DNA of 64,000 bases from Litomosoides sigmodontis. Taxonomy: Eukaryota; Nematoda; Chromadorea; Rhabditida; Onchocercidae. Numbering within the stretch: the stretch's first letter is position 1; every line of letters begins with the position of its first letter. The notes below the pieces were generated by a model. It saw only the letters and a program-made list of their open reading frames with translations, did not search any database and was not told the origin of the DNA. A program made the position numbers and the translations under genes. Location of the stretch: positions 1,285,220-1,349,219 of the forward strand of contig OY718804.1 in the NCBI GenBank assembly GCA_963070105.1. Reading direction: 5' to 3'. Positions 23,101-44,378 of the stretch are shown in pieces.

Positions 23101-25809
23101 GCTCAATATAACAATTAAAATATCAAAGAAACTTGCCGAACACTCGCTCATCATTAACATTTTTAACACAGTACCACAGACCAACCGGAAAAACGGCAGC
23201 TGTGATGTGCAAATCGAAGAAAAATGATGCCCAGGTAGTGGGCTGATGCTCCGACACAGATGCAATAATTGGTATATGAATTTTAGCATAACCGGTATCC
23301 CACAATGAATAAAAACGTCCAGACCACGGTGCTATATAGCCTGCAAGTATATCCAGATTTAGTAAATTATTTTAGAAAGTATTAAGAGAGGCCCTTAAAA
23401 AGTGAAGAAAAATTCTTCAAAAACACAAATAAATTCAACTCAAAATGTGGGGAACTTAAAATTTTAAATTTACCAGTGTATGTTAGGAGAACAATTGCAG
23501 ATATTCCCAATGTAAATACCAGTGCAATTCCGCCGAAAAATAAAGTCATAAATTCTTTTTTCGAAAGTCGATGTTGCATGTACTTTAACGCAGCAATAAC
23601 CTGAAATAGAGAAGCAACATTAAATTTAAGAGACATTTGAAAAATCGCGCTTCCAAATAATGGTTCGAATTAAAACACTCGGAATCTGTTAACCTGTAGT
23701 AAGCCAAAAATACCAGCGGCAGCCATATGTTCGGAAGTCTTCACCGGCTGAAAGCGAACAAATGGTATTTGCATTGCCATTATTTGCCCCAAAATATAGA
23801 AAGTCGTATATGCTAGAAATACGAAGATTGTAAAGTAAAATTAAAATGCTTTCTAAAAATAAAAGACTTTGAGCAAACACTGAGTGTTACATTGATAAAA
23901 CTTTAACAAAAGAAAATATATCCTCTTCAAAGAAAATATACGACCACTTCAGTTAGTAGAAGATGCTTTGACTGAAATTAAGTTTAAAAGAAAGAATTAA
24001 AAGAAAATCTTACCAATATAGAGCTTAGAACAATACCGGCCAATTAATATGAGTGTAAGAACATGCAATGGAATCAAATTTATGATGAACACATAACCTC
24101 CCCAAGCTGAGACCATATAAAAATATGATAAAGAAGTTAAAGTTGCCCAAAACACGGAACCAGTTTTCACTGAACGAACCCATAAGAAATAGGTAAACTG
24201 AAACAAAAACGTCATTTCTGACAATGATTGTTGTCTTCATAGACCTCAAGAATTGAAGCAGATGAATTCATATTTATAATAAAAAAGGCCAGAATCTGAA
24301 AAAAACAATGGAAATTTTCGAAAAAGAGCATAATATAATTTCAATTTAATTTGTACTTTTGGAATACCACGTATACCTGCAATGCAAAAATTGCAATCCC
24401 TTCATTATCGTAGGAACCAGCAACTGAACGACTAGTATAGCCTGGTGAAATAGCAATAAAGCATGCTGCAAACAGACCAGCTCCAGGAGTCCAAAGTTCC
24501 TTCGTTAGAAAATATGTAGCGATTGCTGTGAGACCACTAAAAACAACTCGATTAAAAAATAAATGCAAAAATCCAAGTCTGAAAATGATTACTACGACTA
24601 AACAACTTCACATTGAAATTAATGTTTAAAAAAAACATCGAAAAAACAAAATTTTCTGCTTAAAAATTGAGGAAGAAAGTGAGAAAATGATATCAGCTCA
24701 TAACGACAAAGCCATTTCTAAGTTAAGCTAAAAGTAAAGGTCAGATGTTAGACCATCGAAAAAACAGCTAGTATATAAGGTAATTTAATGCAATGAAAGC
24801 TTATGGAAAAGAAAAACAATCAACCGTACCTAAATGTTGGGGCGAGAAAAACACAAACATCTCTGATATGTACAGAAATATTTAAACTCGATAAAATGTA
24901 ATGTATTGCTCCTGAAGTTACCATGAGTCCAGGATAAACCTATATTAATATTATCATCACTACCTTAAGAATACAAAAGAGCAAAAAAGTTATTTGACAA
25001 AGTTGTAAAATATTCCTGAACACGATGACAATTTTCGTTCAACAATCAAAATTATATGAACTGAATGATACACCATATTACATACATCTAGCAATGCCTT
25101 ATATGGATATTTCTGCTTATTAATTTTCACCAATCTGGCAAATAAAATAATTCATAAATATCGATTGTTTCATAACATTCTTGTTCAGAAAAAAAGCTAC
25201 AGCTTACTGTGCCTCCAACAATTCGTCCAAGAGGATACCATGCTTGATCATCAAACCAATTTAAGAAATTATAAAAGCCATGTTCAACCATATAGTGCGT
25301 TGATCGATAGTTAAACCTGATATTTAGAAAAAATTAGTATCAAATTAAACGTAATACTCTTAAAGGAAAAGTTTTACAAAAAAAAACAGCATTTGGGGAG
25401 AGAAAAAAATTATCAAACTGTCGCTTGAATTGCAACGTGTAGTAATTTTCTTAGCTTATACCAAACCCAAAATACATCTTAAGCAATCACAATCCGCTAT
25501 TTCTAGGCTTACAACCGGAATAAAAAAGTAATTTCCGAAATGGATTTATCGAATATACCTAATTTGGAAAAATAACGCAAAAAAAACTAAAGTGGATGAT
25601 GAAAGGATAAAAATATGGACAAACCATGGATCAAATTCATGGATAATCGATTCAAATCGAATAACTGCAAACAATCGTGAAGCAAAGCCAACAAGCCATG
25701 CTAATACAAGGATTACAAATGTCAACAAACTTGTAATACCCAGTGAATTCGATGCTAACGCTTTGCTGCTTCCGGTTGAGCCGGATGAGGCTAACAATGA
25801 ATTGGTCAT
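20161..25809 (-). CDS. stt-3: Oligosaccharyltransferase catalytic subunit STT3
   Basis: Fifteen exons join in phase to 777 residues: 25625-25809, 25208-25316, 24830-24939, 24377-24536, 24014-24197, 23694-23812, 23474-23600, 23137-23340, 22782-22932, 22156-22398, 21811-21982, 21394-21499, 20940-21121, 20459-20665, 20161-20235. STT3 transfers the lipid-linked glycan to Asn in the ER lumen. Visible hallmarks are the first-loop acidic motif HEFDPWFNYR, the [10 protein letters not shown] loop, [32 protein letters not shown], the catalytic WWDYG at about 559-563, sequon-bearing [15 protein letters not shown], and [13 protein letters not shown] of the DK/MI region. About 11-13 membrane spans precede the luminal domain. 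The tail is Lys/Arg-rich ([18 protein letters not shown]). Resemblance is closer to STT3B than STT3A. The intron after exon 8 begins with GC instead of GT. Confidence 0.96.
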
Positions 25810-27528
25810 ATGCTAAAATTTCAACATGAAACTCATCAACTATAATATCAAAATTCCAGCAAAAATTCACCTCCTAGAATGCAATCGATACGTAAAACTT
25901 ACATCTCAGAGAAGTTCCGCCGCCTCACCCAAAAACCACACTTTGAAACCCCTAAACAACCTTTGGACAATTTGCATACAACTACGGTCCGCAATAACAA
26001 CCAATTTGTTCGCGTGCGTGCGTTACGAAAAATGCAAATCTCAGCAGCAAGTGCTTCCCTTCACCTTCCTGATAGATGCGGTGTTACCGCCGGGAATTCA
26101 TTCAAGTGCACTGTGAAACGGAAAACGTGTGTTTGCCGTTTTTCAAACGGAACCGATTTGTTACAAATTTATTTGGCAAATATATGTTTTCGCAAAAAAA
26201 AAAAAAAATTCACATTCCACGAAATCATCCATTTTTGCAGTAACACTGTTTCATCTGACGGCTATGATCATTTTTGCTACTTTGCTTATTTTCATTTAAA
26301 ATTGAAATCATCATTTTACTCAACAAATGTATTTGTATGGTTAAAGTTAATAACACATTATCGTCCCTATACATTACTACTATCATGATGATGAAAGTAG
26401 AATCATTTCAAATTAAACAATAATGATAGTGAATGATTCGATGCATGGTTTTTTGCTGCAAAAATTTGAGGTTTTATGTGTGTGGCAAAATTATCCAGTC
26501 GTCCGGCAGAATTATTTGCATTTGACAATTTTTTGTTTTTTAATTATTTGAAAAGAAAGGAACAGTGGTGAATCAATCAATTGAAGATTTTTATTCGCAA
26601 AAGAAAAATGTGAAATTCATCTAATTAACATCACAAAAAGTAAAGTAATATAAAAAAGTAATTTTCCGCAGTCAATCCGTTCAGTCAAATTATCTGATTA
26701 TTGTTTTGCAAGATATATAATTCAACAATTTAGAAGTTACGAAATCGAAGTTTGTTTAGTTTGTTTAAAGCAGGCACTTATGGTAATATGTAAAGGTTTG
26801 AATATTTTAGGTTTTATTTCTTATAAAATTTTAATCGAAATGACTCTAGTTATTCACAGGGATATGAAATTACAAATTCCTCACATGTTCATTGCTTCTC
26901 ATTTTTCAAAATTTTACTCATTTTTTGAGCGGGTCATATTATCGTCGTGTAGGGTTAAATTAAACATAGCTACTGTAATTATTACTTCAGAAGTTTTTAG
27001 TGATCTAAAGTTATCAAGAAAGAAGCAATTTTTTATTTTTATTGTTTTTCTTCTCGACGTTACGTTTAGTGTTGCTTAGTACCAAATACTCAGTGCTCTT
27101 ATATTTAGTACTTTTGTTATCGTAATTTCCTTTTTTAGCTTTGCTTTTTGCCTTGTTTAATGGTAATTTCCGTTTATCTTATCCATCAATCGTAATTTGA
27201 AGTACAATAAGCCACAGTAGTATGCTCTGGTATAGCATCATACATATACGTACGATTCAAACAAAAAATTTCCAATAAATTATAGCGAAAATTGCTCACC
27301 AAATGAAACGAGACATGATATTGAAAATCAACATTGAATTGGGATAAAATTCCAAAAATAAAGCATAGCTTAGAAATAAGCTACCCTAAACTAGAACTAG
27401 AAATGAAGAGAATGTAAAAATACTGCCAGCTTGATTGCATATCACCAACTATGTTTTAAAAAGCAATGCGCAGCACCTTTCCACCTTAATCATTGGAAAA
27501 AAACCTACAAGTTAATGATTACTATCGG
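25810..27528. other. Upstream flank of stt-3 and 3' flank of the HAD gene
   Basis: A TTTTAG acceptor sits just before the stt-3 ATG on the minus strand. The patch 25880-26160 is GC-richer and gives a 169-residue plus-strand open frame (25879-26388) without known domains; I read it as promoter-proximal sequence rather than a gene. A 99-residue frame at 26780-27079 is likewise unsupported. Confidence 0.5.
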
Positions 27529-29041
27529 TTACTCCAACCTATCAATTATATCTTTCAGTGAGCAAAGAACATATCCCTTACTATCACATACTGCTCTATC
27601 AGGATTGAATAAAGTGGCTCTTGCACCTGCTTTTCTTGCACCATTGAAATCTTTCTCTTCGTCATCACCCACATGAAGCATTTCCGCCATATTATTAATT
27701 TCAAAATATTTTGCAGCTCTCACGAAAATCTGCTTATTTGGCTTTTCCACACCTATTTCCCCGCTCAAAAACATTACTTCAAAGTAGGATGATAACTTTA
27801 AGTTTTCCAGAATATTCCTAAGACGTTTATCAAAATTTGATATTACACCTAATCGAATTTGTCGGCCCCTCAACTCTTCCAAATGATCGCGAACCTGTAA
27901 ATAAATTTCTTTAAGGATACGCATATTTTCCTAGCTACTATTAACTTACATATATTTACATTCAATAGTTTTGAAATTCATGAAATTTCATGAATTCTTG
28001 ACTTCATGAAGATGAAACAGTCATAAACAAAAGATTAATCAATACCTGCTTGTCAACTAATCGCCACGGTTCTACAGAAGCGTAATAAGTAAAAAGTGTA
28101 TGTGCCAGTTTATCTATGTCGGAACCTTTTTTACCAATCTGCAAAAAGTAAAATTTATTTAACGGAAATTTAGAAATTTTAAAAACATATGTAAAATCCA
28201 CTGAACACATCATAACAGTTACAGCTCTACTCTGAAGTAGGAATTCGGAAGGCAAAAATAAAAGAAATCGTGTAATGAATGTTTCATTTTTTATTAAAAA
28301 TACACAATTGTCAACCGATCCGTAAACAACCACCAAAAAATTTACATAAAAGAAGTATTGCAATTGTGAAAAACTTTAACTAACATCTGCAAAGCAGTTC
28401 CTCACGAGCTCAACCCACCACGCGACCTCACCATCTTTTCGAAATCCGTAACATAATTTTCGTTTCGACAGATTTTTAAAATTTCGACGAAATACTTCAT
28501 CTAATTCAGCGGCATCGCATTCAACACTGATATTCTTTGCAAAAGCAGCATATGTTTGTCCCGGTGATTGCTTTAAACTAAAAAAAAAAATTACTATGTT
28601 TGTAGTAATTCAATCCTGAATACTTTCATTTAGTTAGCTGATGAAAAAAGAGCCAAGCTGTTATCAAGGTCAATGAATTTTTTTTTTGATTTCTAATCTG
28701 GAAACCTTACTTGATAATTACGTACAATAGCTAGTTACTACAAACATAGTAATAATATTATTTTAGAATTTCGTTGCAAAATAATGCCTTCTCGAAAAAG
28801 TAGGTGAACAGCAAATTTTTTCAATAACTTAATTGTCAGCCTAGATGTGTGTGTATGCATGTCAAACCAAAACCAAACGATAACATAAATAAATCAAATT
28901 TCGCATAATTCGTACTCACCGAATTAACGTATTTAGCGCATCCACCGTTATAACACGAAGCTTCTCACCCTCGAATATCGGACCATTTGATGAGCCAAAC
29001 CGTTGAAAGCCTCTTGTAATACACGATCTAGCTTTTAGCAT
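27529..29041 (-). CDS. HDHD3-like haloacid dehalogenase (HAD) superfamily protein
   Basis: Four exons, 28920-29041, 28385-28577, 28046-28138 and 27529-27894, join in phase to 257 residues (human HDHD3 is 251). HAD landmarks are motif I TVDALNTL (about residues 32-39), the cap containing AWWVELVRNCF, motif II LGVISNFDKRL, motif III Lys in GVEKPNKQIF, and motif IV HVGDDEEKDF. Canonical HAD hydrolases carry DxDxT in motif I; here the second Asp is Leu (DALNT), and from memory human HDHD3 also lacks it (DVKDT), so phosphatase activity is doubtful. The substrate is unknown. On the minus strand an acceptor TATTTTAG and a four-codon upstream ORF precede the start. The gene is head to head with rnf-113; I recall the same two homologues as close neighbours in C. 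elegans (cosmid K01G5). Confidence 0.88.
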
Positions 29042-30407
29042 CTCTTACTTGCTAGGCTGCTATTTATCCATAAGCTAAAATAAATAGTGTTAGCAACAAT
29101 CACTAAATTGTATTTGCCGCTTGGATGATTTTTGAATGCTTTTCAATGATTTTATTTTTCATTCTTTTGGTTGTGAGCATTCGTTGTTTGACTCTTTCCG
29201 TGTTACTCATTTCTTATTTTGTTAAGTATTCTTTTGCTCATTTACTACCTGAGGCTATGGCTACTCCTTACTTCTACAAATTGTTTGGTGTGACTTTTTT
29301 TTGTATTAATCTTTTTCTTGCTACAGTTTTCTCTGGGTAATGTGCGCCCATGTGTTCATTGGTTGAGATGATGGCAAATACAGGAAGAAGAATATCACTG
29401 CGAGAATCAGTTAATAATCAACTTAGAGTTAGAACACCAATCCGGGTTAGCGTTTGAACAGTAATCTGATTGGTCAAAAGAGGATAACAGTAATCAAAAG
29501 AGATAAAGGATAACAGTAACAGTAATCAAAAGAACAATCAAAAGAGTAACAGTAATCAGGCCTGTAAAAGAGCTTTTGATCAGTGTGTTCAGTACCTTTT
29601 CAATTCTCATTACTATCAATTTGAAGCTAAATAAATAAAATATTTGAAAATGTTTCATTACCAGATTTCCACCCTGAACTTCTGCGCCATACACGTCATT
29701 ATTTTAGCACAAAGAGAATACGGTATAAGTGAGACGAAACTAAAAAGCTGTACAAAAGATGTTTAGTGATTGAGTTGAAAGAAGAATAGTGTGCAGATGA
29801 TGGAGGAGCTAAACATCGAAACAAACTTCTCAGATAACACACAAATTGTAGAACTGAAAGAATTTGATAATAATTTAACTATTTTTGTGAAAGTTAATTT
29901 CGAATGAAAACAAAAAATGAGAGACATATGGGGGGAGGTATCATCGAAATGCTACCGGAGCACTATCGATGAGCGAAGATGAGATTGCAAAAAGATAATT
30001 GAAAGCGGCAGTGATGACAAGAAATGAGAGTGGAGAGGTGAGGAAGAGAACACGACAGCTTTAGTTTCGAATTGCTATTTGGTTCGAGTTGCGACAACTA
30101 GGGTGGTTTTTCTGGAGATATGCCTGGATGTGTGCTTGTTGGTTTTTCTCATCTAATTTGTCATTCCGTTTTTACAATTACTTCAGGATTTATTCCGGTT
30201 ACTCATTTGTTAGCTATTTTTTAATGAATAATTTGCAAAAATATTTTCAGATTTCAGTAATAGTGCTTGATTTTCCTTTTGTTTGTTTTCGTTAGTTACG
30301 TGTGTGAGAAAAACTCAAATATTGTTTCTCGTTAATGTAGCTACCGTCTATCATCGGCTAAGTAACATTCCTGCGTGTAATTGCTATTTCTTGCAGAGAA
30401 TACGAAA
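29042..30407. other. Divergent intergenic region, HAD gene / rnf-113
   Basis: Shared 1.4 kb upstream region. It contains a degenerate tandem array of AACAGTAATCAAAAGA-like units at about 29458-29560. The plus strand has TTTCTTGCAG at 30387-30396, 11 bases before the rnf-113 ATG, a probable spliced-leader acceptor. Confidence 0.55.
29458..29560. repeat. Degenerate AACAGTAATCAAAAGA repeats
   Basis: AACAGTAATC recurs four to five times in about 100 bases with interspersed AAAAGA, without perfect spacing. Lies between two divergently transcribed genes. Confidence 0.65.
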
Positions 30408-32446
<2,039 letters not shown>

Positions 32447-35400
32447 ATGAATTAACTGCATTTAAAAATGTGAACGGTATCATATGCCTTTACTTTTGAT
32501 TCTTTAAATATTGCTGGTTATGAATAATCGTTTGTTGTTTAACATAATTGCGTTTCTGTGGTTGTAATTTTCAATCAGCAATTGCCGAGATTAATTTCTA
32601 TATTTTTAAGCATTTTGCTTGTTTTCTTGCGCTCGAATGACAACAAAAGAGAGCACGTTCCTTAGTATTCCTGTTTAAAGGCGCTCTTCATTTTTGTAGG
32701 TTTTTGTCTTAAAGAATTAATTAATTTCCTGATTGTCTCTTCGAATTAGTTAGGAAGAAAATTTTGTTAACTAGACCGCTTTTGTCAAATATTTTAGTGT
32801 CCTATTTTTTTCCTTGAATTTCGTTTAAATTTCATCGCAGTTTAGATTATTTTTGTACTTCGTAACTCTGCAGAACTTTTCATTTTGCATACATGTTGTG
32901 TGCAAAATTTTTTTACTTCCTTCTGTGATGCAGTGTCATTGGAGTGTATTGATTGTTGGTGTATAATTTGTTTTGTGTGTTTATGTAGTTCAAAACGATG
33001 ATCATGATTTGTTACATTTTTTTTCGTATCTGCAAATTTGATATAAATATAAAAACTTGAAATATTACTATTATGTCTTATACATCATCGCAATTGCATT
33101 CACATGCAAGTGTATATATTAAGAAAGCAGAATGAAAAAGAGCAAAAGATTAAAATGGACGAAAAAGAATTTGAAGTTTTGTAGCGCAGGCCGTAAATCG
33201 TCAGTTGTTGAGCGTGCAAATGCTTTTTCCACTTACACGTCGGCAGCTTGCTGATAAAGCAATGCTTTTACCTTTTCATCTTTCGAAGAAACAAATGCCA
33301 CTGATATCTTTCTATTCAAATGACAATAGCCAATAAAATGTTCATCCTTACTTACTTGCCTTGCAGTTTATCAAGCTAGCCAGGCGGTGATGTTACATCT
33401 TAGTAATAGGTAATCTATTTCTTTGTCGTTAGTCTAATTTTTTGCTAATTATATTAGAATTAAATGATAACTAATTTAAATTATAGTTCATTTATTCATT
33501 GGAAGAACTCTCATTCATTCATCTCGCTTCATTTCACTCCATTTCATTTGATTCCATTTCATTTCATTTTTCACTCATTCATTCGTTTAATTTCATTTCA
33601 TTTTTTCCTTTCAATCTTAAATTTACATTTTGCAAATATGCGATTTACAGTACTTAATTAGTCTATTTTTTATTAAGCAATTGAATTGGAATTAAATGGT
33701 GGCTATTTAATTTATTTAAATGATTTCGCAAAATGCATTTCACAACTGTCGATATTTATTATACATCGAGAGATGTCAGTTGCTCTCGAGAATTGCATAC
33801 TTCATTGATTGTAGTTGTCGATGGAAAGAGGGGACGAAATGTGCTAGCTGATCGCTTTTGATCATTTAAATTTTGATCCTTCATTTACTAAAGTTTCCTT
33901 TTTTCATTCTTATTGCACTGACATTTGCGTAGTATTTCCATTGTATGATGTTTTAGAAAGGTTGAAAAGTTTTTTAACTAAAATTCTTTTTGTTCATTTT
34001 AATTTACTCATTGATTTTTTTTTGTGAGAAAGATTACTTAATGATGGCGTTATTTATTTTCTAATTTTTGCAGCATTCTTTTGCACTTTTTTTTTCTGTG
34101 CTAATTAGCACATTTTGCACTTAGTGAGAGGCAATGCTGATTAATCGATAATTGATATTTAATACTATAAAAAACTTTTTTTTTTAAATCCAAATTTAAG
34201 CTTTTAAAAAATAAGCTAACATTTTCTATTTCAAAGGCGCAACACAACGAGAATACGCATATGCAATTTTGCCTATGTAATGATTACTGTTCGAAATATC
34301 AATTGAGCAATTGATTTTTGGAGAATTTTTTTTTAAATGTAAGGCTTTTGGAACAAATGAGTGAAAATTAAATTTTGTAAAATGACGTCCATTCTCGTTT
34401 TTTCTCTCTTTTTCAGATCATTAGCTTTATTGCTGTTAGCAGATGAAGTGCTATCCACGTAATTTAAACTGTTAATTACAATCAACGGTATGATGAGCGA
34501 AGGAAAGAGTGCAATATGAACTAATATTTATGGCTTAAATTTAAATTACAAAGTAATTGTTTTAGATTTAATGCAATTTGAGCGTAGTACACGGGTACTT
34601 TGCTTTTCTCTTCCTCTTCCTCCACTTAAAACGCATTTGTTTTTAGCAAAATGTAACTCGAACTTTCTACTTTAATGAATTAATTTCAATTCTAAATCAA
34701 TAACAAATGATAAATTGGGTGGTTATCAAATGCATTAGTTATAATTCTTTCCCAATTTTCATGTCAATGTAATTTGGATTTTAATTCTAATTGTAAATCA
34801 ACAATGCTTAGTGGAATATTGATCATTTCAATTAATCAATGAATCAATCACAATTCTTTCTCAATTTTGATCAAAGTTTAGCGCTAATTTAAATGTTGTT
34901 AATTGAAGCTAGTGATCATTTCCATGAATTGATAAAGTCAATGAGAATCAAGTATTGTTATAATCATTGCTATCATAGGGTTCTTTATTTTTTTTTACGA
35001 AAATGGCTTTTGTTCTGTTCCATTCGTAATGATAGCAATCAAAAGTAATCGATGCGTCACAGATATCATTGATATTTTAAATGAATCATTAAAATACACC
35101 CACGCACACATGATCCACACTTTTTTTCTTTCCTTCCTTATCAAATGTGAATCGTTTACCTTTCCTCCTTCTCTTCCACCTCTCCCTGTGCTTCGTTATC
35201 ATTAACATCACTTCTACTGATAATGCTGAATATGTTAATTTTATAATAAAGTGTATTTCGATTTACAATCCGGAAATGCATTCGTTCCCGATTGATCACC
35301 CATCTACACTTCGGGAAGCGGTGATCAAGATTTAATCATTCAAAATATCATTTAGCAATTTTATCAGTTTTTTTCTTACTTTCTGTACTTTACAACAAAT

Positions 35401-36219
35401 GCTAAGAAAGACGTTGGAGCTAAAATTTAGAATTTGCTATTAACTTTTTCCCAAAAAATACAATAAATTCAATTTTGAATTAGCAAGGAAATAGAATGAC
35501 GAAATAAGCTGAGCATAGTGACCGCATTTAAAATCATGAAGTAAAATGTGATAAACAATTCATGAAATTAATAATTGTAAAAAAAACTTTCAAAATTGCT
35601 AATTATTAAAGTCTTATGTTCAAAAGATTAAATCGATTTTTTTTTGAATTAATAATTGATAAAAAATTTATCATTTACGTTGTTCATTTTAAATGTATCG
35701 AATTTGACATATTCAGGAGCGGATAGAATTGTTCCTTTGTAAAGTTAATAATTAATAAAGATTGTTTATTTTTTGTTTCGCAAAAATATGCATTAAAAGT
35801 ATTTAAAAAAATTTTTGTTTGAAATAATAAATAGATTTAAAATAGAGGAAAAAGCTACATGAGAGATATTAAAATAGGTTATAAGAAGCTATCTTAAATT
35901 AGTTAATTAGCAATAGTTACTCAATGGACCATTTGACTAACAATGTGTGATGAATTAGTTAGTTAGTTGGTAATTTAATCCTTTTCAAAAACATTTAACT
36001 CTTCATTTCTTTCATTTCAATTACATTTCAGTTAGTGAATGATTGAACTCTTTCCTTGCATATTTCATTCGCTCTCTCTCTCCCTCTCTCTCTCTTTCTC
36101 TCTCTCTTGCACGTCAATTATCATTGATTGCTATCAGTAAAATCAATTCGCTGTTGCTCATTGATAGAAGTTGCCTCTTATCAATTTCAACTCATTCTCG
36201 TTCTTCAGTTTGTTGCAAA
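32447..36219. other. 3.8 kb between rnf-113 and the acyltransferase, no clear gene
   Basis: Mostly AT-rich. A GC-richer patch at about 33130-33330 has a 40-codon plus-strand frame (33132-33254). The frame 35147-35335 is signal-peptide-like (RLPFLLLFHLSLCFVIIN) but lacks an ATG. TTTCA pentamer-rich DNA lies at 33520-33605 and a CT run at 36068-36108. TTCTTCAG at about 36201-36208 is a likely spliced-leader acceptor for the next gene. Confidence 0.5.
33520..33605. repeat. TTTCA/TTTCATTCC-rich tandem DNA
   Basis: Repeated ATTTCATTTCA pentamers with interruptions; low-complexity, no other role seen. Confidence 0.6.
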
Positions 36220-44351
<8,132 letters not shown>

Positions 44352-44372
44352 TTTGATGCTGAAAAATGCTAA

Positions 44373-44378
44373 AATAAA
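44373..44378 (+). other. AATAAA polyadenylation signal of the acyltransferase gene
   Basis: AATAAA begins 22 bases after the stop codon. Confidence 0.7.

Noticed and set aside
35147..35335. 62-codon frame with a signal-peptide-like start
   Set aside because: No ATG, no acceptor at its start and no downstream exon that fits.
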